This document shows positions 5,080-8,302 of a stretch of 8,302 bases of DNA, one piece after another. Every line of letters starts with the position of its first letter. Position 1 is the first letter of the stretch. The DNA comes from CAYZDV01 sp964477275. Its GTDB lineage: Bacteria; Acidobacteriota; Aminicenantia; Aminicenantales; Aminicenantaceae. Under the pieces are notes generated by a model. It made no database searches. It saw nothing but the letters and a program-made list of their open reading frames with translations, and was not told the origin of the DNA. The DNA is taken from NCBI GenBank assembly GCA_964477275.1, contig CAYZDV010000091.1:1-8302 (forward strand), given 5' to 3'. The translations under genes were made by a program, and so were the position numbers.

Positions 5080-7674
5080 ATGAAACAAACCGCCAGATTT
5101 CTCCGCGCGATGCGCACCTGCCTGGCGCTGGTATTTATTGCCTGGCTGCTTTGTGCCGTCTTTGCCGAGACCCAGCAAAAAATCACGTCTCCCGCAGAGT
5201 TCTTCGGGTTCGAGCTGGGAAGCGACCGGAAAATTGCGCGCTGGGACAGAATCGTCGACTACTTCAGGCTGCTGGAGAAAGAAAGCCGCAAGCTCAAGGT
5301 TGTTGATATGGGGCCGTCGACCATGGGGAATCCCTTTCTGCTGGCCATCATTTCCTCTCCGGAGAACCTGTCCAGCCTGGACAGGTTCCAGGAGATCAAT
5401 TCCAGGATCAGCGACCCCCGAGGAATTGCCGAGACTGAAATCAAAAAGTTGGTGAGTGAGGGCAGAGCCGTCATCTGCCAGTCCATGAGCCTTCATGCCA
5501 CTGAGATCGGAGGGACTCAGATGGCGCCAGAACTCACCTATGACCTCATCACCCGGGATGACGAGGAGACCCGGCGGATCCTGAACCAGGTCATCTTTCT
5601 CATGTTCCCCTGCTTCAATCCGGACGGTCAGATCATGGTGACCGACTGGTACCTGAAAACGCTGGGGACAGAGTATGAAGGTGCCGGCCTCCCCTGGCTT
5701 TACCACAAATACGTCGGTCACGACAACAACAGAGACGCCGACTTTCTCAACACGGTCGAATCCCGGTACGCGGCCAGAATCATCTATCAGGACTGGCCGC
5801 CTCAGGCCTACCTCGATCATCACCACATGGGAAGCTACGGAGCCCGCTTTTACATACCGCCCTACTGCGAGCCCATCCGGCCCTTCGCCGATCCTCTGAT
5901 CTGGCGCGAGATAAGCTGGTACGGCGCCCACCTCGCCTACAAGCTGGAGGAGGCGGGAAAGACGGGCGTCCTCAACGCCGCCCAGTTTCCCGGCTGGGGA
6001 CATTTCGGATGGCACTGGATCACGCCGTTCCATAACATCGCCGGGATGCTGACCGAGTCAGCCAGCGCCAGGCTGGCAACGCCTCTGTATATCCATCCCG
6101 AGCAGCTCAGGGCCGGCGCCAGGCAGTTTCCGGCCTACGAAGCCCAGTCTACATTTCCCCATCCCTGGCCTGGCGGATGGTGGAAGCTCCGGGACATCAT
6201 CGACCAGATGAAGATTTCAGCCTGGGCCCTTCTGGACATTGCGGCCAGGAACAAGGAGACCGTGCTCCGGAACGCCTACCTGAAAGCCGATCGCCAGACG
6301 AAACGCGGCGCTCACGGCAGCCCGGAAGCGTACATCATCCCGGCCTCCCAGCACGACCCATTGACCGCCGTGAAAATGGTCAACACGCTGCTGTTCTCCG
6401 GGATCGATATCCAGCAGGCCCAAAATGAGTTCAGCGCGGGGGGTGTCATCTACCCGGAGGGCTCCTTCTTCATTTCCCTGGCTCAGCCCAAGATGGGCTT
6501 GATCCGGAATCTGCTCGGCCGGACGCTTTATCCGGATAACGACTGGACCCGGGCCGCCGACGGTTCTCCGCTTCGGCCTTATGACCTGGCGACACACACC
6601 ATGAATGAATTCATGGGCGTCCGTGTCGACCCTGTCGAAGAGCCGGTCAGCGGCGACTTCCGGACGCTCACAGCCGCGGTGCCGTTCAAAGGCAAGCTGG
6701 CGACAGGTGGTTCTGGATATGTCCTCGACGGCCGGTTGAATGACAGCTTCAAAGCCGTGAACCTTCTCCTGGACGAAAGGATTAAAGTCTGGAGAGCGGA
6801 GAATGCCTCTTCGGGGCTCCGTCCTGGAGACTTCATCGTTTCCGGCGGAGCGGAAGCCCGCCTCCGGGATGTGGCCGAGCGGACAGGAGTCGACTTCAAA
6901 GCGCTGGAAAGCAAGCCGGATGACGGAATCCACGAGGTCAGGCGGCTGCGCACCGCCATGTATCAGCGCTACTGGGGCGGCAACATGGATGAAGGCTGGA
7001 CCCGACTTCTCCTCGAGCAGTTCGCCTTCCCTTACACGACCCTGCTGGATGCGGAGATCAGGAAGGGAAACCTGAAGGCGAAGTATGATGTCATCATCCT
7101 GCCGGACGATTCGACGGGCATGATCATGGGCGAGATCCCCGAATCCTTTCGCCGGTATTTATCGGCCTATCCTCCGGAATATCGGAGCGGAATCGGCCAG
7201 GAAGGTCTCGAGGCGCTGAAGACGTTCGTGGAGAGGGGAGGGACCCTGGTCACCCTCGGCGATGCCTGCAGCTTCGCGATCGAGAAGTTGGCTCTGAATG
7301 TCCGGAACGTGGTGGCGAACACCGGCTCAAATGAGTTTTTCTGTCCGGGTTCGACCCTCAGGGTCATTTACGACAACACCCATCCGCTGGCCTACGGAAT
7401 GCCGTCAGAGGGACTGGTCCTCTTCTGGAACAGCCAGGCCTTCGAGATCACCCCCAGCCAGCACAATGAACGATACGAGACTGTTGTTCGCTACCCGGAC
7501 AGGGATATTCTCCGCAGCGGCTGGCTCATCGGCGAAGAACATCTGTCGAACAAGCCGGCCATGGTCTCCGCCGAACACGGGCAGGGCCGGGTTGTTCTCA
7601 TCGGGTTCCGGACCCAGCATCGCAGCCAGACCCATGGCACGTTCAAGCTTCTCTTCAACGCCCTGATCCGCTGA
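5080..7674 (+). CDS. Secreted M14-family zinc carboxypeptidase-like protein with C-terminal amidotransferase-like domain
   Basis: An 864-residue protein with a Sec signal peptide: basic start, hydrophobic core at 14-28, likely cleavage after AVFA at 29. Residues 40-335 form an M14 zinc carboxypeptidase domain. The zinc ligands are His139 and Glu142 in LHATE, plus a His in LDHHHMG (247-249). The substrate-binding segments are FNPDG (179-183) and DNNRDAD (215-221), and the likely general-base Glu326 is in GMLTES. All key residues are present, so it should be an active peptidase acting outside the cytoplasm. After a middle region (340-620), residues 625-860 look like a class I glutamine amidotransferase/ThuA-like Rossmann domain: YDVIILPDD, LKTFVERGGTLVTLGDA, then GRVVLIGFRTQHRSQTHGTFKLLFNAL. 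I see no clear catalytic Cys-His pair there, so it may be structural or ligand-binding. The start at 5080 follows from the Shine-Dalgarno and from the signal peptide beginning there. It is divergent from the MocR regulator. Peptide substrate is unknown. Confidence 0.9.
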   Translation: MKQTARFLRAMRTCLALVFIAWLLCAVFAETQQKITSPAEFFGFELGSDRKIARWDRIVDYFRLLEKESRKLKVVDMGPSTMGNPFLLAIISSPENLSSLDRFQEINSRISDPRGIAETEIKKLVSEGRAVICQSMSLHATEIGGTQMAPELTYDLITRDDEETRRILNQVIFLMFPCFNPDGQIMVTDWYLKTLGTEYEGAGLPWLYHKYVGHDNNRDADFLNTVESRYAARIIYQDWPPQAYLDHHHMGSYGARFYIPPYCEPIRPFADPLIWREISWYGAHLAYKLEEAGKTGVLNAAQFPGWGHFGWHWITPFHNIAGMLTESASARLATPLYIHPEQLRAGARQFPAYEAQSTFPHPWPGGWWKLRDIIDQMKISAWALLDIAARNKETVLRNAYLKADRQTKRGAHGSPEAYIIPASQHDPLTAVKMVNTLLFSGIDIQQAQNEFSAGGVIYPEGSFFISLAQPKMGLIRNLLGRTLYPDNDWTRAADGSPLRPYDLATHTMNEFMGVRVDPVEEPVSGDFRTLTAAVPFKGKLATGGSGYVLDGRLNDSFKAVNLLLDERIKVWRAENASSGLRPGDFIVSGGAEARLRDVAERTGVDFKALESKPDDGIHEVRRLRTAMYQRYWGGNMDEGWTRLLLEQFAFPYTTLLDAEIRKGNLKAKYDVIILPDDSTGMIMGEIPESFRRYLSAYPPEYRSGIGQEGLEALKTFVERGGTLVTLGDACSFAIEKLALNVRNVVANTGSNEFFCPGSTLRVIYDNTHPLAYGMPSEGLVLFWNSQAFEITPSQHNERYETVVRYPDRDILRSGWLIGEEHLSNKPAMVSAEHGQGRVVLIGFRTQHRSQTHGTFKLLFNALIR

Positions 7675-7692
7675 TCTGAAAGCGAAGAATTC

Positions 7693-7719
7693 GGACCCGG
7701 GAAGGTGCGGCCGGGATCC
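7693..7719. terminator. Hairpin between convergent genes, possible bidirectional terminator
   Basis: GGACCCGG (7693-7700) pairs with CCGGGATCC (7711-7719) over 8 bp with one bulged A at 7716 and a 10-nt loop. It fills most of the 52-bp gap between the M14 and archaemetzincin stops. Neither side has a good T-run, so it is at best a weak or factor-assisted terminator. Confidence 0.45.
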
Positions 7720-7726
7720 TGTTGAA

Positions 7727-8302
7727 TTATCTGGTTATATTTTTGATCTGATCTTTGCAGCGGGAGCAGAACGAGGCGCTTTTCCGGTCCGTGTCGGCCA
7801 GGCTGTTCGAAAAATGCATCACGCACTCCGGGTCAGGGCAGTGTCTCGAGCCGAACACATGGCCCAGCTCATGGACAGCTTCCTTTTTCATCCTCTCGAG
7901 GAAAAGCTCTCTGCTTTCCGGCAGGCCGTAGAAGCTCTGGCGCAGTCGGACAAGCGAGATGATGGCAAAATGGCCGGTCAGCTCCGCTTCTCCAAAGACG
8001 AAATTCAGCCCCCGCACATAGAGGTCCACATCGGCGACAGCCAGGACCTTCTCCGCAGGAGCTGGCTTGATGAAGGAGCGCACCTTCTGCATGATTTTGG
8101 GCGAGAAGTACTGACCGCGGCCTGGATTGAAGGCGTCTTCTGGAAGCCTCATTTTTGGAGATATTTCCACGTTGCTGGCAAACGATTTCCTTAAGCCCTG
8201 GGTCAGCCGCCGGAGCACCTCTTTTTCGATGTCACCCACGGGAACAACACAGATTTTGTTTTTCCTGGTCGACTTGTCTTCAGGGTCAGGATGGAGAAAA
8301 AG
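7727..8302 (-). CDS. Archaemetzincin-like zinc metalloprotease, C-terminal part (5' end beyond window)
   Basis: 191 residues are visible, ending at TAA 7729-7727. HELGHVFGSRHC gives the metzincin HExxHxxGxxH zinc site (His144, Glu145, His148, His154 counted from the window edge). It is followed by Cys155, PDPE, Cys160, the Met-turn Met162, and a second CxxC (Cys179, Cys182). This Cys-rich arrangement is the archaemetzincin signature (AmzA/AMZ type) and the second zinc site appears complete. By my count the gap between Met and the last CxxC is 16 residues, close to the family's usual value. The N-terminal strand KICVVPVGDI matches the family's opening. A GTG at 8239 falls inside that strand and would remove part of the fold, so it is unlikely to be the start. 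The frame stays open to the right edge (LFLHPDPEDKSTRKN), so the true start, and any signal or lipoprotein sequence, lies outside. Substrate is unknown. Confidence 0.85.
   Translation of the reverse strand, partial: LFLHPDPEDKSTRKNKICVVPVGDIEKEVLRRLTQGLRKSFASNVEISPKMRLPEDAFNPGRGQYFSPKIMQKVRSFIKPAPAEKVLAVADVDLYVRGLNFVFGEAELTGHFAIISLVRLRQSFYGLPESRELFLERMKKEAVHELGHVFGSRHCPDPECVMHFSNSLADTDRKSASFCSRCKDQIKNITR

Noticed and set aside
5053..6033. Open frame of 326 codons on the minus strand
   Set aside because: It is antisense to the M14 signal peptide and catalytic domain. Its translation shows no domain and the opposite strand has clear motifs, Shine-Dalgarno and promoter.
6217..6933. Open frame of 238 codons on the minus strand
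   Set aside because: It lies wholly antisense within the M14 gene and shows no recognisable motif. Long shadow frames are expected in GC-rich coding DNA.
7814..8194. Open frame of 126 codons on the plus strand
   Set aside because: It is antisense to the archaemetzincin zinc site.

Overview
This window looks like ordinary bacterial chromosome. It is moderately GC-rich by eye, with short intergenic gaps, strong Shine-Dalgarno sites and recognisable sigma70-type promoters. I see no IS element, phage gene, CRISPR array, tRNA or rRNA. The gene mix is a Tat-exported class V aminotransferase, a large secreted M14 metallopeptidase with an extra C-terminal domain, a bacterial archaemetzincin and a COG0731-type radical SAM enzyme. 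This is compatible with an Acidobacteriota/Aminicenantota-like heterotroph, but that placement is inference and weak.

Layout, left to right. Positions 2-445 (+) hold the 3' part of a transglutaminase-like protein with Cys-His-Asp visible. Positions 446-594 hold an extended -10 promoter (TGGTATAAT) for a zinc-ribbon Nudix hydrolase (595-1086, +). A Tat-signal class V PLP enzyme follows (1202-2536, +). It converges on a two-gene minus-strand unit: a MocR/PdxR-type regulator (4818-3340), then a radical SAM enzyme (about 3335-2571) with no normal start codon. A divergent control region (4819-5079) separates the regulator from a secreted M14 carboxypeptidase-like protein of 864 residues (5080-7674, +). 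The last gene, an archaemetzincin-like zinc protease (7727-8302, -), runs off the right edge and converges on the M14 gene across a hairpin.

Functional reading. Three genes point to handling of peptides and amino compounds: a secreted M14 peptidase, an exported PLP enzyme, and a PLP-sensing MocR regulator divergent from the peptidase. The divergent region has well-formed promoters in both directions. The regulator's -35 box sits between the arms of a perfect 7-bp inverted repeat (AAATTGG/CCAATTT), and its -10 box lies inside a perfect 12-bp palindrome. That makes autoregulation, and possibly control of the peptidase, a testable idea. A similar but weaker inverted repeat lies upstream of the Tat aminotransferase.

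The strangest feature is the MocR-radical SAM junction. The radical SAM frame has no ATG, GTG or TTG near its conserved N-terminus. The MocR stop is in the context TTC-TTT-TAG-G, where a +1 slip of TTT would enter the radical SAM frame directly. Either a non-canonical start (ATA or ACG) or a +1 frameshift fusion could explain this, as could a sequence error. I found no clearly new multi-gene system.
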